Assembly: GCF_002285795.1 (NCBI RefSeq)
Contig: NZ_CP022961.1
Span: 806,001-870,000, forward strand
Direction: 5' to 3'
DNA: 64,000 bases
Origin: Plantactinospora sp. KBS50
Lineage (GTDB): Bacteria; Actinomycetota; Actinomycetes; Mycobacteriales; Micromonosporaceae
Shown here: one piece after another, positions 62,719-64,000 of the stretch
Layout of the letters: each line of letters starts with the position of its first letter
Position numbering within the stretch: the stretch's first letter is position 1
Position numbers and translations under genes: made by a program
The notes under the pieces: generated by a model
Told to the model about the DNA's origin: nothing
Seen by the model: only the letters and a program-made list of their open reading frames with translations
The model's database searches: none

Positions 62719-63165
62719 ATGCCCTTGGACCCTTCCTACGTCGGGCGGAGTTACCCGCCCACCGCGCCCTACCAGGTGGGACGCGAGAAGATCCGCGAGT
62801 TCGCCACGGCGATCGGCGCCACCGACGAGGCCCATCACGATGTCGACGCCGCGCGGGCGCTCGGCCACGCCGATCTGGTCGCGCCGCCGACGTTTCCGAT
62901 CGTGATCTCGATGGCATCCGGGAACCAGGTCTTCACGGATCCCGAACTCGGCCTCGACTACAGCCGGGTGGTCCACGGCGACCAGCGGTTCGTCTACGCC
63001 CGGCCGATCGTCGCCGGCGACGAGCTGGTCTGCGTGAGCGGGATCGAGGAGATCACCAGCCGCGGCGGGCACGACTTCCTGACCACCCGCTCCGAGCTGT
63101 CCACGGTCTCCGGGGAGCCGGTGGTCAGCGTCTGGTCCAAGATGGTCGTACGGGGGGAGGGCTGA
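62719..63165 (+). CDS. hadA: MaoC-like dehydratase, HadA-type subunit
   Basis: 148 residues of the FAS1-type dehydratase region / hot-dog fold (GRSYPPTAPYQVGREKIREF, then VAPPTFPIVIS and VVHGDQRFVYARPIVAGDEL). It lacks the catalytic Asp-His pair, as expected for the non-catalytic partner of HadB. The pair dehydrates 3-hydroxyacyl-ACP (mycolic acid synthesis in mycobacteria; a different fatty acid role here). hadB begins 1 base after the stop. Confidence 0.9.
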   Translation: MPLDPSYVGRSYPPTAPYQVGREKIREFATAIGATDEAHHDVDAARALGHADLVAPPTFPIVISMASGNQVFTDPELGLDYSRVVHGDQRFVYARPIVAGDELVCVSGIEEITSRGGHDFLTTRSELSTVSGEPVVSVWSKMVVRGEG

Positions 63166-63166
63166 G

Positions 63167-63574
63167 ATGGAGCTGCCGACCAGGACGTTCCGGATCACCC
63201 GGGCGGATCTTGTCCGGTACGCGGGCGCGTCGGGTGATTTCAACCCGATCCACTGGAGCGACCGAGTGGCCACCAGGGTGGGTCTGCCGGGGGTCATCGC
63301 CCACGGCATGTTCACGATGGCGCTGGTCGGGCGCGCGGTGACCGGTTGGGCGGGCTCGCCGGACGCGGTGCTGGACTACAACGTCCGGTTCACCCGCCCG
63401 GTCGTGGTGCCGGACGACGACGAGGGCACCGAGATCGAGGTGAACGCCACCGTGCGCGAGGTGACCGGGGACGGCCGTACGGTGCTGGACCTGACCGCGA
63501 CCTGCCGGGGCGAGAAGGTGCTGGCCCAGGCTCGGGCGACGGTCCGCACCCCGGACCGGGGAGCCGAGGACTAG
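63167..63574 (+). CDS. hadB: MaoC-like dehydratase, HadB-type catalytic subunit
   Basis: 135 residues, hot-dog fold. The hydratase motif SGDFNPIHW carries Asp24 and His29, followed by GLPGVIAHGMFTMAL. It forms the active heterodimer with HadA. No hadC follows: the next gene is tRNA-Trp, then secE. Confidence 0.92.
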   Translation: MELPTRTFRITRADLVRYAGASGDFNPIHWSDRVATRVGLPGVIAHGMFTMALVGRAVTGWAGSPDAVLDYNVRFTRPVVVPDDDEGTEIEVNATVREVTGDGRTVLDLTATCRGEKVLAQARATVRTPDRGAED

Positions 63575-63669
63575 AGAGCCGAGTCGATCATCACGGGGGA
63601 CCGGACCGCCCTCGGACCTGCCGGCGGAGCGGGCACGGGGACACGATGCGGATCCGGGGGCGGTACCGG

Positions 63670-63699
63670 TTGGGAAAGTCGCGGCGCTACCCGTACACT
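63670..63699 (+). promoter_or_regulatory. Candidate promoter of tRNA-Trp (and secE)
   Basis: TTGGGA (63670-63675) and TACACT (63694-63699) with 18-base spacing, 67 bases before the tRNA. Confidence 0.5.
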
Positions 63700-63766
63700 G
63701 GTCCGCCGTGGGGCCGTGCGACCCCCGCTCAGGCATGCGCGTCCGGGCGGGATGGACGACCCGCAG

Positions 63767-63839
<73 letters not shown>

Positions 63840-63959
63840 CGCCTTGGGCCTGACCGTGCCATCGGGGGTCGGAGTTCCGCCGGCCATCGTCGGGACGGCG
63901 GTTCATAAGCAGTGTGCGTCACCGACGTACCAACCCATCACCCCGCGACGGAGGGCGAA

Positions 63960-64000
63960 ATGGCCGACAGCAATCGGCGTGGCGAGGACGCTGCGGACGA
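63960..64000 (+). CDS. secE: Start of SecE, preprotein translocase subunit (3' cut by window)
   Basis: ATG at 63960 with GGAGGG six bases upstream opens a frame running off the window (MADSNRRGEDAAD). The charged, polar N-terminus suits an actinomycete SecE, and tRNA-Trp-secE-nusG is the conserved order. Only 13 residues are visible, so the call rests mainly on context. Confidence 0.6.
   Translation, partial: MADSNRRGEDAAD

Overview
This 64 kb window comes from a chromosome with very high G+C, strongly G/C-ending codons, many GTG starts and short ATGA/GTGA overlaps. Actinomycete markers (DUF3107, DUF3152, MoeZ, an alkyltransferase-like protein, and the order rpmG-hadA-hadB-tRNA-Trp-secE) point to Actinomycetota. 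The overall gene set resembles Micromonosporaceae; that family assignment is inference. Most of the window is housekeeping backbone. No phage, insertion sequence, CRISPR array or biosynthetic cluster was seen.

Layout. 1-7150: glmU (5' cut), prs, rplY, pth, then sulfate assimilation (a possible leader peptide, cysQ, cysD, cysN). 7226-9366: galK-galE on the minus strand. 9561-13873: a CBS/CorC-like protein, trpS, a 2H phosphoesterase, a YihY membrane protein and a hypothetical protein. 14084-20516: a LacI-type regulator divergent from a five-gene branched-chain-amino-acid-type ABC transporter, closed by a very strong hairpin. 20620-26264: a lipoprotein, a RecQ helicase fused to a phosphoribosyltransferase-like domain, an NlpC/P60 hydrolase, an HTH regulator and a small membrane protein. 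26283-30514 (minus): a methyltransferase, a DEAD-box helicase, DUF3107 and a TetR regulator. 30659-39756: a 1015-residue disordered protein, an alpha/beta hydrolase, a DUF3152 protease-like protein, moeZ, a prenyltransferase/cyclase-like protein and a Na+/H+ antiporter. 39830-45030: proB, an alkyltransferase-like gene, an MFS carrier coupled to a sphingosine-phosphate-lyase-like enzyme, and a SpoU methyltransferase.

45571-55861 holds an incomplete complex I locus (nuoB, C, H, I, J, K, L, M, N) with no nuoA, D, E, F or G. An opposite-strand glucose-dehydrogenase-like gene splits it after nuoB. Genes from nuoI to nuoN overlap by 4 bases each. Then come htpX, yajQ, tRNA-Tyr, a lower-GC patch (about 58.2-59.2 kb) with an orphan gene and a 47-codon membrane peptide, a GAF-GGDEF-EAL protein, tRNA-Thr, tRNA-Met, rpmG, hadA, hadB, tRNA-Trp and the start of secE.

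The observations most worth following are the 47-codon peptide in front of the cyclic-di-GMP protein, the RecQ-phosphoribosyltransferase fusion, the incomplete nuo locus, the large disordered protein, the candidate leader peptide coupled to cysQ, the orphan immunity-like gene, and two near-identical long hairpins 27 kb apart. All family names are from recognition of motifs by eye; no database search was run.
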